The translations under genes were made by a program, and so were the position numbers. From Lysobacterales bacterium (GTDB lineage: Bacteria; Pseudomonadota; Gammaproteobacteria; Xanthomonadales; UBA2363), in assembly GCA_019634735.1 (NCBI GenBank), contig JAHCAT010000015.1, positions 46,035 through 110,034 on the forward strand: 64,000 nt of DNA. Reading direction: 5' to 3'. The notes beneath the pieces were generated by a model. The model was not told the DNA's origin and did no database searches. It was given only the letters and a program-made list of their open reading frames with translations. Positions 30,568 to 42,010 of the stretch are shown here, one piece after another. Position 1 is the stretch's first letter. Each line of letters opens with the position of its first letter.

Positions 30568-31362
30568 ATGAGCACCCTCGCAACCCCGGCAGCGGCGGTG
30601 GCCGGCAGCGCGGCCGACGGTGCCGGCGCGCCGATCCTGCCGCCCGAGCAGATGCCCCGGCACATCGCCATCGTCATGGATGGCAATGGCCGCTGGGCGG
30701 CCGGCCGCGGCCGGCCTCGCAGCGCCGGCCATCGCGCCGGCCAGAAGGCGGTGCGGGCGGCGATCGAGTTCTGCCTGCGCCAGGGCGTCGCGGCGCTGAC
30801 GCTGTTCGCGTTTTCGAGCGAGAACTGGCGGCGCCCCGAAGGCGAGGTCAGGGCGCTGATGGAGCTGTTCCTGCGCGCGCTCGACCGTGAGGTGCGCAAC
30901 CTGCACAAGAACGGCATCCGGATCCGCTTCATCGGCGACCTGGATGCCTTCCAGGCGCCGCTGCGCGAGCGCATGGAACGCGCGCAGGTCCTGACCGCCG
31001 GCAACCAGGCCCTGGCGCTCAACGTGGCGGTCAGCTACGGCGGCCGCTGGGACATCGTGCAGGCCTGCCGGACGCTGGCCCGCCAGGCGCGCGACCACGG
31101 CCTCGATCCGGCCACCATCGACGAGGCCATGGTCGACCGCCACATCGCGCTGGCCGACCTGCCCCCCCCCGACCTGTTCATCCGCACCGGCGGCGAACAG
31201 CGGATCAGCAATTTCCTGCTCTGGCAGCTGGCCTACGCCGAGCTCTGGTTCACCCCGGTGCTGTGGCCGGATGTCGACGCGCAGGTGCTGGGCCGCGCCT
31301 GCCTCGACTTCGCCGCCCGCGAACGTCGCTTCGGGCTCACCAGCGAGCAGGTGCGGCCGTGA
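30568..31362 (+). CDS. uppS: Undecaprenyl diphosphate synthase
   Basis: 264 aa cis-prenyltransferase that makes the C55 carrier lipid for peptidoglycan and O-antigen. MDGNGRWA contains the catalytic D38 (E. coli D26). [11 protein letters not shown] and [16 protein letters not shown] are family signatures. About 12 extra N-terminal residues compared with E. coli. Its TGA overlaps the GTG of cdsA by 4 bp. Confidence 0.97.
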   Translation: MSTLATPAAAVAGSAADGAGAPILPPEQMPRHIAIVMDGNGRWAAGRGRPRSAGHRAGQKAVRAAIEFCLRQGVAALTLFAFSSENWRRPEGEVRALMELFLRALDREVRNLHKNGIRIRFIGDLDAFQAPLRERMERAQVLTAGNQALALNVAVSYGGRWDIVQACRTLARQARDHGLDPATIDEAMVDRHIALADLPPPDLFIRTGGEQRISNFLLWQLAYAELWFTPVLWPDVDAQVLGRACLDFAARERRFGLTSEQVRP

Positions 31363-32186
31363 GCTCGGGACTGACCACCCGGGTGGCGACCGGCCTGGTG
31401 CTGGCGCCTGCCGTCGTGCTCGCCATCGTGTTCCTGCCACCGCTGGCGTTCGCCACCCTGGTCAGCGTGCTGATGCTGGCCGGGTTCTGGGAATGGACCC
31501 GTCTGTCGGGCATGTCCGGCCGGCCCCTTCGCGTGCTCGTGCTGACCGGTCTGGCGGCCGTTTTCGCCGGGCTCGCCTGGCGCATCGGGACCGCCGGACT
31601 TGTGCTTCTGGCCTGGGTCGCCTGCGGATTCTGGCTGTTCGCCCTGGCCTGGCTGCGCTGGCCGCGCCTGGGCGCTGCGGGCGGGACGCTCGCGGTCACC
31701 CTGAAGGTCGCCGCGGGTGCCCTGCTGCTGTCCGGCGCCTGGGCCGGCGCAGTGCTGCTTCGCGACCACCTGCCGCAGGGTCCGGGCTGGCTGATCGCCT
31801 GCCTGGCCGTGGTCTACGGCGGCGATTCGTTCGCCTATTTCAGCGGCCGCCTGTTCGGCGATCGCAAGCTGGCCCCGTCGATCAGCCCTGGAAAGACCTG
31901 GGCCGGCCTGTACGGCGCCCTGGTCGGCACCGTGCCGGTGGCCCTGGTGGCCGGCTGGCTGCTTGGCCAGACCGGCACAGGTCTGGTTGCCTGGCTGCTG
32001 CTGGCGATGCTCTGCCTGATGCTGTCGGTACAGGGCGACCTGATCGAGAGCGTGCTCAAGCGGCAGGCCGGCGTGAAGGATTCCGGACGGCTGTTCCCGG
32101 GCCACGGCGGCGTGCTCGATCGCGGCGACAGCCTGTTCGCGGCGCTTCCGGCGTTCGCGGTCGGCCTCCACTGGCTGCTGGCATGA
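31359..32186 (+). CDS. cdsA: Phosphatidate cytidylyltransferase (CDP-diglyceride synthase)
   Basis: 275 aa multi-span membrane enzyme that makes CDP-diacylglycerol from phosphatidate and CTP. The C-terminal signature [20 protein letters not shown] continues into GVLDRGDS, which fits the CdsA pattern with its metal-binding Asp. About eight hydrophobic segments. The GTG at 31359 overlaps the uppS stop (GTGA), and the open frame upstream lies inside uppS, so this start is preferred. It overlaps dxr by 4 bp. Confidence 0.95.
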   Translation: MSSGLTTRVATGLVLAPAVVLAIVFLPPLAFATLVSVLMLAGFWEWTRLSGMSGRPLRVLVLTGLAAVFAGLAWRIGTAGLVLLAWVACGFWLFALAWLRWPRLGAAGGTLAVTLKVAAGALLLSGAWAGAVLLRDHLPQGPGWLIACLAVVYGGDSFAYFSGRLFGDRKLAPSISPGKTWAGLYGALVGTVPVALVAGWLLGQTGTGLVAWLLLAMLCLMLSVQGDLIESVLKRQAGVKDSGRLFPGHGGVLDRGDSLFAALPAFAVGLHWLLA

Positions 32187-33370
32187 GACGCCTGTGCGTC
32201 CTGGGGGCGACCGGCTCGATCGGCGCCTCGGCACTGGATGTCGTCGCCCGCCACCCGGATCGCTATGCGGTGCACGCACTGGCCGGCGGCCACCGGGTCG
32301 AGGCGCTGGCCGACCTGTGCGCCCGGTTCCAACCCGCCCGGGCGGCGATCGCCGACCCGGACGGCCTCGATGCGCTCGCCGACGCCCTGCGCGCGCGTGG
32401 CCTGGCCACCGAAGCCCTGGCCGGGCCGGCCGCCCTGGCCGGACTTGCCGCCGACCCCGGCTGCGACACCGTGATCGCGGCCATCGTCGGCGCCGCCGGG
32501 CTGGCCTCGACCCTGGCCGCCGCAGGTGCGGGCAAGCGCCTGCTGCTGGCCAACAAGGAAGCAGTGGTGATGGCCGGCGAGCTGCTGTTCGGGGCGCTGG
32601 CCCGCGGCGGCGGCGAGTTGTTGCCGGTCGACAGCGAACACAACGCCATCTTCCAGTGCCTGCCTGCGGGGTTCGATCGCGATCTGGAGCGGGCCGGGGT
32701 CGCGCGTCTGATCCTCACCGCCTCCGGCGGGCCGTTCCGGGACTGGTCGGCGGCCGAGCTGGCCGCGGCCACGCCCGAGCAGGCCTGCGCGCACCCGAAC
32801 TGGGCGATGGGCAGGAAGATCTCGGTCGATTCGGCCACCCTCATGAACAAGGGCCTGGAGGTCATCGAGGCGCATTGGCTGTTCGGCGCCGGCAGCGACC
32901 GGATCGAGGTGCTCGTGCATCCGCAGAGCCTGGTGCACTCGCTGGTCGAGTACCGCGACGGCTCGGTGCTGGCCCAGCTCGGCAGCCCCGACATGCGGAC
33001 CGTGCTGGCGCATGCCCTGGCCTGGCCGGAGCGGATCGCCGCCGGAGTCGCGCCGCTCGACCTGGTCCGGGCGGGACGCCTGGATTTCCATGCCCCGGAT
33101 CGCGGCCGGTTTCCCTGTCTCGACCTGGCCTACCAGGCCCTGCGCACCGGCGGTTCGGCGCCGTGTGCACTGAACGCCGCCAACGAAGTCGCCGTCGCCG
33201 CGTTCCTCGAGGGCCGGCTGTCTTTCCCCGGCATCGCGGCTGTGGTCGAAAGCGCCCTGGCCGCCGAACGACCGGCGCGGATTCAGGATCTGGACTCGAT
33301 ACTGGCCTACGATGCCGCGGTCCGGCGGGACGCCTGGACTGCCGTCGCTCGGTTGGGCGCCGTCGCATGA
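32183..33370 (+). CDS. dxr: 1-deoxy-D-xylulose-5-phosphate reductoisomerase
   Basis: 395 aa; the NADPH-dependent committed enzyme of the MEP isoprenoid pathway. GATGSIG (residues 8-14) binds NADPH. D150 and E152 in [10 protein letters not shown] bind the metal, in E. coli numbering. [17 protein letters not shown] is conserved. The ATGA overlap with cdsA suggests coupled translation. It is the target family of fosmidomycin. Confidence 0.98.
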   Translation: MRRLCVLGATGSIGASALDVVARHPDRYAVHALAGGHRVEALADLCARFQPARAAIADPDGLDALADALRARGLATEALAGPAALAGLAADPGCDTVIAAIVGAAGLASTLAAAGAGKRLLLANKEAVVMAGELLFGALARGGGELLPVDSEHNAIFQCLPAGFDRDLERAGVARLILTASGGPFRDWSAAELAAATPEQACAHPNWAMGRKISVDSATLMNKGLEVIEAHWLFGAGSDRIEVLVHPQSLVHSLVEYRDGSVLAQLGSPDMRTVLAHALAWPERIAAGVAPLDLVRAGRLDFHAPDRGRFPCLDLAYQALRTGGSAPCALNAANEVAVAAFLEGRLSFPGIAAVVESALAAERPARIQDLDSILAYDAAVRRDAWTAVARLGAVA

Positions 33371-33424
33371 TCGCCCTGGCCCCGGCCCCAGGCACCGCCG
33401 CGCCCGCTTCAGGATGGCAGTCGC

Positions 33425-34774
33425 ATGAATGAGTTCTTCGGATCGGTCTGGTGGCTGCTGGTGACCCTCGGCCTGCTGATCACCTTCCACGAGTACGGGC
33501 ACTACTGGGTCGGGCGCCGCTTCGGGGTCCGGGTCCTGCGCTTCTCGGTGGGTTTCGGCAAGCCGCTGTGGCGCCGCACCGACCGCCATGGCACCGAGTT
33601 CGCGCTGGCGCCCATCCCGCTGGGCGGCTACGTGAAGTTCCTCGACGAGCGCGAGGACGATGTGCCGCCGGCGCTGCGCGACCAGGCCTTCAACAACAAG
33701 CCGGTCGGCCAGCGCATGGCGATCGTCGCTGCCGGCCCGGCAGCCAACCTGCTGTTCGCCCTGCTCGCCTTCTGGGCGATGTACCTGGTGGGCAAGCAGG
33801 ACTTCGCCCCGGTGCTTGGCCGTGCCGAAGGCATCGCCGCGCAGGCCGGGTTGCGGGCCGGCGACCGCCTGACGGCGATCGACGGCGAGCCGGTGGCGAC
33901 CTGGACCCATGCCGCCCTGCGCCTGGTGACCGCCGGCGTCGACCGCCGCGCGGTGGCTGTCGAGGCGGAGTCGGCCCATGGCGAACGCCGCAGCCTGGTG
34001 CTCGACCTGTCCGCGCTGCCCGCCGGCACGCGCGAGCCGGCGATGCTGTCGGCCAGCGGCCTGGTTCCCCGGCACTTCGTGGCGCCGGCCGTGGTCGGCA
34101 CCGTGAGCGACGGATCCCCGGCCGCCGAGGCCGGCGTGCTGCCCGGCGACCGGATACTGGCCATCAACGAAACCGCCGTCGACGACTGGAGCGACGTGCC
34201 GCGCCTGGTCCAGGCGGGCGGTGCGCAGGGCGAGCTGCGCCTGAGCGTGGACCGCGGCGGCGAGCGCCTGCGCCTGCGCCTGGTGCCTGTCGAGGTCGAA
34301 GACGAAGCCGGCCGCCGCTGGCAGGCCGGCATCAGCGTGCAACGTCAGGCCTGGGAATACGACGCCCTGCTCCGGCACGGCCCGGTGGGCGCAGCCGCGG
34401 CGGCCGCCCGGGAAACCTGGACCCTGACCGGCGCCACGGTCGGCATGCTCTGGCGGATGGTCGCCGGACGCGCCTCCCTGGAGAACATCTCCGGTCCGAT
34501 CAGCATCTCCCGCTACGCGAACGCCTCGGCCCGCAGCGGCCTCGGCCACTTCCTCTGGTTCCTGGGCGTCATCTCGCTGAGCCTCTGCATAATCAACCTG
34601 TTGCCCGTCCCGATCTTGGACGGCGGACACCTGCTGTATTACCTTATCGAGCTGGTCAAGGGTTCCCCCCTCAGCGAGCGGGCCATGGCGGCCGGTCAGT
34701 ACATCGGCCTCGTCATGCTCGCCGGCCTGATGGGCCTGGCCTTCTACAACGACATCCTGCGGCTGCTGTCCTGA
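33425..34774 (+). CDS. rseP: Site-2 metalloprotease RseP
   Basis: 449 aa inner-membrane protease that cuts anti-sigma-E factor RseA and remnant signal peptides. HEYGH (residues 22-26) is the zinc HExxH motif and the C-terminal PVPILDGGH the LDG motif carrying the third ligand. Two central PDZ domains cover about residues 115-300. Three to four membrane segments. It precedes bamA, as in most gammaproteobacteria. Confidence 0.97.
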   Translation: MNEFFGSVWWLLVTLGLLITFHEYGHYWVGRRFGVRVLRFSVGFGKPLWRRTDRHGTEFALAPIPLGGYVKFLDEREDDVPPALRDQAFNNKPVGQRMAIVAAGPAANLLFALLAFWAMYLVGKQDFAPVLGRAEGIAAQAGLRAGDRLTAIDGEPVATWTHAALRLVTAGVDRRAVAVEAESAHGERRSLVLDLSALPAGTREPAMLSASGLVPRHFVAPAVVGTVSDGSPAAEAGVLPGDRILAINETAVDDWSDVPRLVQAGGAQGELRLSVDRGGERLRLRLVPVEVEDEAGRRWQAGISVQRQAWEYDALLRHGPVGAAAAAARETWTLTGATVGMLWRMVAGRASLENISGPISISRYANASARSGLGHFLWFLGVISLSLCIINLLPVPILDGGHLLYYLIELVKGSPLSERAMAAGQYIGLVMLAGLMGLAFYNDILRLLS

Positions 34775-34836
34775 TCCCGGGCACCGGCCGCCGGACGCGG
34801 CGTACCGGCGCAGCCGACGCTTTTCTTGGAGTGACG

Positions 34837-37215
34837 ATGAAACGATTCGCCGCATCCCTTCTGCTCGCGCTGGCCGCCCAGGCGCATGCCGTCGACCCGT
34901 TCGTGGTCCAGGACATCCGCATTGAAGGCCTGAGCCGCATCAGCGAGGGCACGGTGTTCAACTACCTGCCTGTGGAACGCGGCGACCGCGTCGATCCGGC
35001 CCGGGTCGCCGAGTCGGTGCGCGCGCTCTACCGCACCGGCTTCTTCGAGGACGTGGCGATCAACCGCCAGGGCGGCATCCTGGTGGTCACCGTCCAGGAG
35101 CGGCCGTCGATCGCACGGCTCTCGCTGAGCGGCAACAAGGAGATCAAGGAGGACGACCTGCGCCGCGGCCTGGCGGAGATCGGCCTGTCCGAAGGCGAGG
35201 TGTTCAACCGACTGGCGGTCGACCGGGTGACCCAGGAGCTGACCCGCCAGTACAACAATCGCGGCAAGTACAACGTCTCGATCTCGCCGGTGGTCACGCC
35301 CCTCGACCGCAACCGGGTCGACATCGCGATCACCGTCGCCGAAGGGCGCCCGGCCCGGATCCGGCACATCAACATCGTCGGCAACGAGCAGTTCAGCAAC
35401 CGGCAGCTCCGGCGCGAACTCCAGCAGGACTCCACCAACTGGACCTCCTGGTACAGCCGCGACGACCAGTACTCCCGCGAGAAGTTCACCGGCGACCTGG
35501 AGCGGCTGGTGTCGTTCTACCAGGACCGCGGCTACCTGGACTTCGACATCGACTCGACCCAGGTCACGATCAGCCCGGACCGGCGCAGCATCTACATCAG
35601 CGCCGGCGTACGCGAGGGCGAGATCTACACCGTGCGCGATGTCCGCCTGACCGGCGAACTGGTGCTCGAGGAGGAGAACCTGCGGCGCCTGGTCCAGGTG
35701 CAGCCCGGCGACATCTACTCGCGTCGCCGCGTCGAGCGCACCACCGAGGCCATTTCCGCGGTCCTGGGCAACATCGGCTACGCGTTCGCCGAGGTCACCC
35801 CTGTCCCCGACATCGATGCCGATGCCCGGGAAGTGGGGATCACCTTCCTGGTCAACCCGGGCAAGCGCGTCTACGTGCGCAGGGTGGTGTTCAAGGGCAA
35901 CACCCGCACCATGGACGAGGTGATGCGCCGCGAGATGCGGCAGTTCGAGGGTGCCTGGTTCTCGCAGGCTGCGGTGGACCGGTCGAAGATCCGCCTGCAG
36001 CGGCTGGGCTACTTCGAGGACGTCACCATCGAGACGCCACGGGTGCCCGGCAGCGAGGACCTGGTCGACGTCGAGGTGGCAGTCAAGGAGCGGCCGACCG
36101 GCGCGTTCCAGTTCGGCCTGGGCTTCTCCCAGCTGCAGGGACTGATCACCACCTTGTCGGTGGAGCAGGACAACTTCATGGGCACCGGCAGCCGGGCCGC
36201 GATCAACATCCAGAACAACCGCTTCTACAAGCGCCTGGACCTCACCTACATCAATCCCTACACCACCGACGACGGCCTGAGCGTCGGCTACAACGCCAGC
36301 TATCGCGAGCTCGACTTCGCCGACCAGAACCTCTCCGCGTTCAGCACCGACACGATCGCGTTCAAGGCGTTCTTCGGGATCCCGCTCACCGAGACCGACA
36401 CGCTGTCGGCGGCGATCGGCATCGACAGCACCAAGATCCAGGCGATCCCCGGGCTGACCCCCGACTACATCTTCGACTACCTGCTGCGCGTCGCCGCAAG
36501 CAAGGACAATCTCGAGCGGCGGACCTTCAAGGCGTGGCGGATGGAGGCGGGCTGGTCGCGGGACAGCCGCAACCGCTTCTTCAACCCGACGCGCGGCGGC
36601 TTTCAGCAGGTCGGCGCCGAAGTGGTCCTGCCCGGCTCGACCCAGGAGTACTACAAGGTCTTCTATCGCTTCGGCCGCTACTTCCCGGTGAATTCCTGGC
36701 TGACCCTGTTCGCTTCCGGCGATGTCGGCTACGGCGACGGCTACGGCAATTCCGTGCCCCTGCGCGACTGCACGCCGCTGGTCAACAACCCCGGCACCGA
36801 CATCCCGGCGCCGCCGTGCAGCGAGGGCTCGCGCCTGCCGTTCTTCGAGAACTTCTATGCCGGCGGCGTGCGCTCCATCCGCGGCTTCGAGGACAACTCG
36901 CTGGGTCCCCGCGACGCCCAGTTCGGCCGGCCGATCGGCGGCGCGTTCCGCACCATCGGCACGCTCGAGGCGGTCTTCCCGACCCCCTTCCAGCGCGCCG
37001 CGGACAATACCCGCCTGTCCTGGTTCGTCGACTTCGGCAACGTCTATCCGTCGGTCGACGACTTCGAGTTCAGGGACTACCGGGTGTCCACCGGCCTGTC
37101 GTTCCAGTGGCGGGCGCCGATCGGACCGATCGTGCTCAACTTCGCGTTCCCGCTGCAGAAGGACCGCGACGACGAGGTCGAGCGCTTCCAGTTCACCTTC
37201 GGCTCGCTGTTCTGA
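34837..37215 (+). CDS. bamA: Outer membrane assembly factor BamA
   Basis: 792 aa. A signal peptide (MKRFAASLLLALAAQAHA) is followed by five POTRA domains (about 20-420) and a 16-strand barrel. The lid-loop RGF motif appears as SIRGFEDNSLGPRD. The protein ends in Phe, the usual C-terminal residue of barrel proteins. BamA inserts beta-barrel proteins into the outer membrane. TTGGAG precedes the ATG. skp follows after 30 bp. Confidence 0.98.
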   Translation: MKRFAASLLLALAAQAHAVDPFVVQDIRIEGLSRISEGTVFNYLPVERGDRVDPARVAESVRALYRTGFFEDVAINRQGGILVVTVQERPSIARLSLSGNKEIKEDDLRRGLAEIGLSEGEVFNRLAVDRVTQELTRQYNNRGKYNVSISPVVTPLDRNRVDIAITVAEGRPARIRHINIVGNEQFSNRQLRRELQQDSTNWTSWYSRDDQYSREKFTGDLERLVSFYQDRGYLDFDIDSTQVTISPDRRSIYISAGVREGEIYTVRDVRLTGELVLEEENLRRLVQVQPGDIYSRRRVERTTEAISAVLGNIGYAFAEVTPVPDIDADAREVGITFLVNPGKRVYVRRVVFKGNTRTMDEVMRREMRQFEGAWFSQAAVDRSKIRLQRLGYFEDVTIETPRVPGSEDLVDVEVAVKERPTGAFQFGLGFSQLQGLITTLSVEQDNFMGTGSRAAINIQNNRFYKRLDLTYINPYTTDDGLSVGYNASYRELDFADQNLSAFSTDTIAFKAFFGIPLTETDTLSAAIGIDSTKIQAIPGLTPDYIFDYLLRVAASKDNLERRTFKAWRMEAGWSRDSRNRFFNPTRGGFQQVGAEVVLPGSTQEYYKVFYRFGRYFPVNSWLTLFASGDVGYGDGYGNSVPLRDCTPLVNNPGTDIPAPPCSEGSRLPFFENFYAGGVRSIRGFEDNSLGPRDAQFGRPIGGAFRTIGTLEAVFPTPFQRAADNTRLSWFVDFGNVYPSVDDFEFRDYRVSTGLSFQWRAPIGPIVLNFAFPLQKDRDDEVERFQFTFGSLF

Positions 37216-37245
37216 GGTCGACCGCGCAGGCCCACAGGCACGGAC

Positions 37246-37803
37246 ATGCCCCGCCCCACCGCCCCCGGCAGACGCGCGCGCCATCGCCGGATCGGACGGT
37301 GCCTGGCCCTGATGCTGGCGCTTGCCCTGGCGGGCGCCGCCGGCGCCCAGCAGGCGCGCATCGGCTACGTGGACCTGCAACGGCTGCTGGACAACGCGCC
37401 CCAGATGTCGGACTCCAGCGAGCGCCTGCGTGCCGAGTTCGACGAGCGCGACCGGGCGCTCAAGGCGGACGAGGCCCGGCTGGCCGGCCTCCAGGACCGG
37501 CAGCGCCGGGAGGCCGGCCTCGTGCCGCCGGACGCCAGCCAGGCCCTGGCCGCCGAGATCGACGCCCTGGAGCGACGGGTCAGGCGGACCCGTGAATCGC
37601 TGCGCGCCGAATTGCGCAGACGTGGCGAGGAGGAAACCGAGCAGCGCTGGCGCGAAGTCAACGAGGCGGTCGCGGCGTTCGCCCGGGACCAGGGCTACGA
37701 CCTGATCGTCGCCAGCCCGGTGTTCTACGCCAGCCCGGCCATCGACATCACCGACCAGGTGCTTGCGCGGCTGCGCGCCAGCGCCGGACGACGGCAGCCG
37801 TGA
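37246..37803 (+). CDS. skp: Periplasmic chaperone Skp/OmpH
   Basis: 185 aa. A long signal region (Arg-rich n-region, hydrophobic LALMLALALAGAAGA) is followed by the family start QQARIGYVDLQRLLDN and a long charged helical region (about 70-140) that would form the tentacles of the Skp trimer, then a C-terminal strand with GYDLIVASPVFYAS. It escorts unfolded outer-membrane proteins to BamA. The last bases overlap the lpxD GTG by 4 bp. Confidence 0.9.
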   Translation: MPRPTAPGRRARHRRIGRCLALMLALALAGAAGAQQARIGYVDLQRLLDNAPQMSDSSERLRAEFDERDRALKADEARLAGLQDRQRREAGLVPPDASQALAAEIDALERRVRRTRESLRAELRRRGEEETEQRWREVNEAVAAFARDQGYDLIVASPVFYASPAIDITDQVLARLRASAGRRQP

Positions 37804-38825
37804 ACGATCCGAACTTCACCCTGGCCGATCTCGCCGAGCGGTTCGGCCTGGCCATCCATGGCGACCCCGGGACGCGCATCGACGGCGTGGCCACGCTCGC
37901 CTCGGCCGGTCCCACCCAGCTCGGCTTCCTGGCCAACCCCAGATACGGCCGTCAGGTCGCGAGCAGCCGCGCAGGCGCCCTGGTGGTGACCCCCGCGCTG
38001 GCGTCCGGGCTCGGCCGCCCGGCCCTGGCCAGCGACAATCCCGCCGCCACCTTCGCACGCATCGCCGGCCTGTTCGAGCGGCCGCCGCCGGCACCGCCGG
38101 GCATCCATGGCAGCGCCGTGGTCGACCCCGGCGCCGAGGTCGACGCGAGCGCCAGCATCGGCCCCCTGTGCACGGTCGCCGCAGGCGCCAGGATCGCTGC
38201 CGGCGCCGTGCTCGGTCCGCAATGCAGCGTCGGCCCGGACTGCGTGGTCGGCGAGGACAGCCGCCTGGTGGCGCGCGTGACCCTGGTCGCGCGCGTGGTG
38301 CTGGGTCGCCGGGTGATCGTGCACCCCGGGGCGGTGATCGGCGCCGACGGCTTCGGCCTGGCGATCGACCGCGGCGCCTGGCTCAAGGTGCCCCAGCTCG
38401 GCGGCGTCCGCATCGGCGACGACTGCGAGATCGGCGCCAACACCACCATCGACCGCGGTGCCCTCGACGACACCGTCCTCGAGGAGGACGTCCGTCTGGA
38501 CAACCAGGTGCAGATCGCGCACAACGTGCGCATCGGCGCCCACACCGCCATGGCCGGCTGTTCGGCGGTCGCCGGCTCGACGCGCATCGGCCGCTGGTGC
38601 CTGGTCGGCGGCGCCGCCGGCATCGCCGGGCATCTGGAGCTGTGCGACCGGGTCACCGTCCTGGCCATGAGCATGGTCAGCCATTCCATCAGCGAGCCCG
38701 GCGAGTATGCTTCCGGGATTCCCGCGCAGGACAGCCGGCAGTGGCGACGCAACGCCGCCCGGCTGCGCAAGCTGGACCAGCTGGTCCGGCGCCTCGGGCG
38801 CGACGACAAGGACCAGGATCAATGA
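37800..38825 (+). CDS. lpxD: UDP-3-O-acyl-glucosamine N-acyltransferase
   Basis: 341 aa, third step of lipid A synthesis. An N-terminal uridine-binding domain ([19 protein letters not shown]) is followed by a left-handed beta-helix of hexapeptide repeats from about residue 105 ([17 protein letters not shown] onwards) and a C-terminal helix ([16 protein letters not shown]). GADGFG and [15 protein letters not shown] are conserved. The GTG start overlaps the skp stop, and the stop overlaps fabZ. Confidence 0.97.
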   Translation: MNDPNFTLADLAERFGLAIHGDPGTRIDGVATLASAGPTQLGFLANPRYGRQVASSRAGALVVTPALASGLGRPALASDNPAATFARIAGLFERPPPAPPGIHGSAVVDPGAEVDASASIGPLCTVAAGARIAAGAVLGPQCSVGPDCVVGEDSRLVARVTLVARVVLGRRVIVHPGAVIGADGFGLAIDRGAWLKVPQLGGVRIGDDCEIGANTTIDRGALDDTVLEEDVRLDNQVQIAHNVRIGAHTAMAGCSAVAGSTRIGRWCLVGGAAGIAGHLELCDRVTVLAMSMVSHSISEPGEYASGIPAQDSRQWRRNAARLRKLDQLVRRLGRDDKDQDQ

Positions 38826-39280
38826 GCAAGCAGAACGCCCCGGTGGCGGACATCGAGCGCATCTTCAAGGCGCTGCCGCACCGCTACCCGTTCCTGCTGG
38901 TCGATCGCGTGCTGGAGTTCCAGGCCAGCAAGCGGCTGAAGGCCATCAAGAACGTGACCTTCAACGAACCGCATTTCACCGGGCACTTCCCGGACCACCC
39001 GGTGATGCCGGGCGTGCTGATCATCGAGGCGCTTGCCCAGGCCGCGGGCATGCTGGTCCAGCTCTCCGCGGAGAGCGATCCGGCCGCCCGGGCGTTGTTC
39101 TACCTGGTCAAGATCGACAACGCGCGGTTCAGCAAGCTGGTGGTGCCCGGCGACCAGCTGGTCCTGGACGTCGAGCAGACCCGGATGATCCGCAAGATGG
39201 GCCTCTACCACTGCGTGGCGACGGTCGACGGCGCCGAGGTGGCCTGCGCCGACATCCTCTGCGCCGAGCGCCCTGCATGA
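38822..39280 (+). CDS. fabZ: 3-hydroxyacyl-ACP dehydratase FabZ
   Basis: 152 aa hot-dog-fold dehydratase of fatty acid synthesis. It has [12 protein letters not shown] near the N-terminus, catalytic H55 in [11 protein letters not shown] and E69 in IIEALAQ (E. coli H54 and E68). It competes with LpxA for 3-hydroxyacyl-ACP, which explains its constant place between lpxD and lpxA. 4-bp overlaps on both sides. Confidence 0.98.
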   Translation: MSKQNAPVADIERIFKALPHRYPFLLVDRVLEFQASKRLKAIKNVTFNEPHFTGHFPDHPVMPGVLIIEALAQAAGMLVQLSAESDPAARALFYLVKIDNARFSKLVVPGDQLVLDVEQTRMIRKMGLYHCVATVDGAEVACADILCAERPA

Positions 39281-40047
39281 TCCATCCCGGCGCCTTCGTC
39301 GATGCCACGGCGCGCCTCGGCGCCGGCGTGTCGATCGGGCCCGGCGCCGTGATCGGGCCCGACGTCGAGATCGGCGACGGCTGCTCGATCGGCGCGCATG
39401 CCGTGATCGCAGGGCCGACCCGGATCGGCCGCGACAACCGCATCCACCCCCATGCCGTGCTCGGCGGCGATCCCCAGGACAAGAAGTTCGCCGGCGAGCG
39501 GACCGAGCTGGTGATCGGCGACGGCAACGTCATCCGCGAGTTCTGCACGCTGAACCGCGGCACCGGCAATGGCGGCGGTGTCACCCGGATCGGCGACGAC
39601 AACTGGCTGCTCGCCTACGTGCATGTCGCCCACGACTGCCAGGTCGGCAGCCACTGCATCTTCTCCAACAATGCCGCGCTCGCCGGCCACGTGACCGTCG
39701 GCGACCATGTCGTACTGGCCGGCTATACCCTGATCCACCAGTTTTGCCGGATCGGCGATCACGCGTTCACGGCGATGGGTGCGAAGATCAACGCCGATGT
39801 GCCGCCCTTCGTGCTGGTCGGCGGCGAATACGCGGTGCCGCGCGGCATCAATGCAGAGGGCCTCAAGCGCCGGGGCTTCGACGCCGGCCAGATCCGGGCC
39901 ATCCGTCGCGCCTACAAGACGCTCTACAACAGCGGCCTGCCGCTGGCGCAGGCCACCGAGGAACTCGCGCGCATGGCCGCCGAAGAGCCGGCGGTCGGCG
40001 TCATGGTCGACTTCCTCGGACACTCCACGCGCTCGTTGCTGCGCTGA
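39277..40047 (+). CDS. lpxA: UDP-N-acetylglucosamine acyltransferase
   Basis: 256 aa, first enzyme of lipid A synthesis. Hexapeptide-repeat beta-helix from residue 1 ([20 protein letters not shown]). The catalytic base is probably H119 in [10 protein letters not shown] (E. coli H125). The C-terminal helical domain includes [20 protein letters not shown]. The start ATG overlaps the fabZ TGA. Confidence 0.98.
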   Translation: MIHPGAFVDATARLGAGVSIGPGAVIGPDVEIGDGCSIGAHAVIAGPTRIGRDNRIHPHAVLGGDPQDKKFAGERTELVIGDGNVIREFCTLNRGTGNGGGVTRIGDDNWLLAYVHVAHDCQVGSHCIFSNNAALAGHVTVGDHVVLAGYTLIHQFCRIGDHAFTAMGAKINADVPPFVLVGGEYAVPRGINAEGLKRRGFDAGQIRAIRRAYKTLYNSGLPLAQATEELARMAAEEPAVGVMVDFLGHSTRSLLR

Positions 40048-40166
40048 GCGCCGGTGAACAGCAGCGCACGGACATTCCGCAAGGCAGGCGACGAAGTCGC
40101 CTCGCATCCGGCGCCGACCGGGCCTGACCGACAAGATCCGCCAGTCGCCGCGCCGGGGATGCCGCG

Positions 40167-41357
40167 GTGAACACCGGCGCGGCAGGCAGCGCAGACAACC
40201 GTCCGCCCCGGATCGCCCTGATCGCCGGGGAGGCCTCCGGTGACCAGCTCGGCGGCGAGCTCGCCTCGGCGCTGGCGGCGCGCTGGCCCGGCGCGCAACT
40301 GGCCGGCGTCGGCGGTCCGAGGATGGCCGCAGCCGGCGTCCAGCTGTGGTCCGACTACGCGCCGCTGGCGGTGATGGGCCTGTTCGAGGTGCTGCGCCAC
40401 CTGCCCCGCCTGCTCCGTTTCCGCCGGTCCCTGCTGGCGCGGCTGGCGGACTGGCGACCCGATCTGGTGGTCGGCATCGACGCACCGGATTTCAACCTGG
40501 GCCTGGAAGCGCGCATGAAGCGCGTCGGCGTCGCCACCGCGCACTACGTCAGCCCCTCGGTGTGGGCCTGGCGGGAGCGGCGTGCCGCGCGCATGGCGAC
40601 CAGCGTCGACCGCGTTTTGTGCCTGTTTCCGATGGAGCCGGCGATCTATGCCCGCCATGGGGTCGATGCGCGCTTCGTGGGCCACCCCCTGGCCGACCGC
40701 TTTCCGCACCGGTCCGACCGCGACGCGGCGAGGCAGGCGCTCGGCGTCGAGCCTGGCGCCGCCGTGCTTGCCGTGCTGCCGGGCTCGCGGCTGGGCGAGA
40801 TCCGCCGGCTTGCACCGCCCTTCCTGGCCGCGGCCCGGGCGCTGCGCGCGGACCGCCCGGACCTGGCCGTTCTGGTGCCAGCGGCCAACCCGGCCTGCCG
40901 CGCCGCCCTGGAACAGTTGCTGACGGCGGGATCCGACCCCGGCATCCGCCTGGTCGACGGCCAGGGGCATGCGGCGCTGGTGGCCAGCGACGTCGTCCTG
41001 CTGGCGTCCGGCACCGCGGCCCTGGAAGCGGCCCTGGCCAAGCGGCCGATGGTGGTCGGCTACCGGATCGCCGGCGCCACCTACACCCTGGTCCGGGCCC
41101 TGCGGCTGCTGAAGATCAGCCGGTTCTCCCTGCCCAACGTGCTGGCCGATGCGGCCCTGGTGCCGGAACTCATCCAGCACGACTGCGAGCCGCTGCGCAT
41201 CCGCGCGGAGCTCGAACGCTTGCTGGACCAGGCCGAAGCCCGCGACCGCCAGGTGGCGGGCTTCGATGCGATCCATGCCCGGCTGGGCGCCCCCGGCGGC
41301 AGCGCCGCGGCCGCGGCGGCCGCGCTCGACGACCTGCTGGGACGCACGCGGCCATGA
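40167..41357 (+). CDS. lpxB: Lipid-A-disaccharide synthase
   Basis: 396 aa GT-B glycosyltransferase that joins UDP-2,3-diacylglucosamine and lipid X. Family motifs are [32 protein letters not shown] and [16 protein letters not shown]. The GTG start at 40167 lies 119 bp after lpxA; the C-terminus is Ala-rich. It overlaps rnhB by 4 bp (ATGA). Confidence 0.97.
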   Translation: MNTGAAGSADNRPPRIALIAGEASGDQLGGELASALAARWPGAQLAGVGGPRMAAAGVQLWSDYAPLAVMGLFEVLRHLPRLLRFRRSLLARLADWRPDLVVGIDAPDFNLGLEARMKRVGVATAHYVSPSVWAWRERRAARMATSVDRVLCLFPMEPAIYARHGVDARFVGHPLADRFPHRSDRDAARQALGVEPGAAVLAVLPGSRLGEIRRLAPPFLAAARALRADRPDLAVLVPAANPACRAALEQLLTAGSDPGIRLVDGQGHAALVASDVVLLASGTAALEAALAKRPMVVGYRIAGATYTLVRALRLLKISRFSLPNVLADAALVPELIQHDCEPLRIRAELERLLDQAEARDRQVAGFDAIHARLGAPGGSAAAAAAALDDLLGRTRP

Positions 41358-42010
41358 CCGACACCGGCCATCGCGCGTCGGATCCCGGCGACGAGCTCGC
41401 GGGGCGTGCAGGCGGCTCCGGGGAAGATCTGGTCGCCGGTGTCGACGAAGCAGGACGAGGGCCCCTGGCGGGGCCGGTCACGGTCGCGGCGGTGATCCTG
41501 CATCCACGACGGACGATCGCCGGGCTGGCCGACTCCAAGGTGCTGACCCCGGCCCGCCGCGAACGGCTGGCCCTGGCGATCCATGCCGAAGCGCTCGCCT
41601 GGGCGGTGGTCGAGGTCGAGCCGGAGGAAATCGATCGCTGCAACATCCTGGCCGCAACCCTGGCTGGCATGGAACGCGCCCTCCGGGCGCTGCCGGTTGC
41701 GCCGGCGATGGCCCTGATCGACGGCAACCGTTTGCCACCCGGCCTGCCCTGCGCGGCGCGCGCGATCGTCGGAGGCGACCGCAGCGAGCCCGCGGTGTCC
41801 GCCGCCTCCATCCTGGCCAAGGTGCACCGAGACCGGCGGATGGTCGAGCTCGATGACCGCCATCCCGGCTACGGATTCGCCGTTAACAAGGGCTACCCCA
41901 CCGCCGACCACCTGGGTGCCCTGGCGCGCTTGGGCCCCTGCCCGGTCCACCGGCGCAGCTTCGCGCCGGTCCGTGCCTGCCTGGTCCAGGCGCTGCCGCT
42001 GCCCCCGTAG
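41354..42010 (+). CDS. rnhB: Ribonuclease HII
   Basis: 218 aa. It cleaves RNA in RNA-DNA hybrids and starts ribonucleotide removal from DNA. The conserved DEDD core begins with [33 protein letters not shown] and [15 protein letters not shown] follow. Compared with E. coli (198 aa) it has about 25 extra N-terminal residues. It is translationally coupled to lpxB. Confidence 0.97.
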   Translation: MTDTGHRASDPGDELAGRAGGSGEDLVAGVDEAGRGPLAGPVTVAAVILHPRRTIAGLADSKVLTPARRERLALAIHAEALAWAVVEVEPEEIDRCNILAATLAGMERALRALPVAPAMALIDGNRLPPGLPCAARAIVGGDRSEPAVSAASILAKVHRDRRMVELDDRHPGYGFAVNKGYPTADHLGALARLGPCPVHRRSFAPVRACLVQALPLPP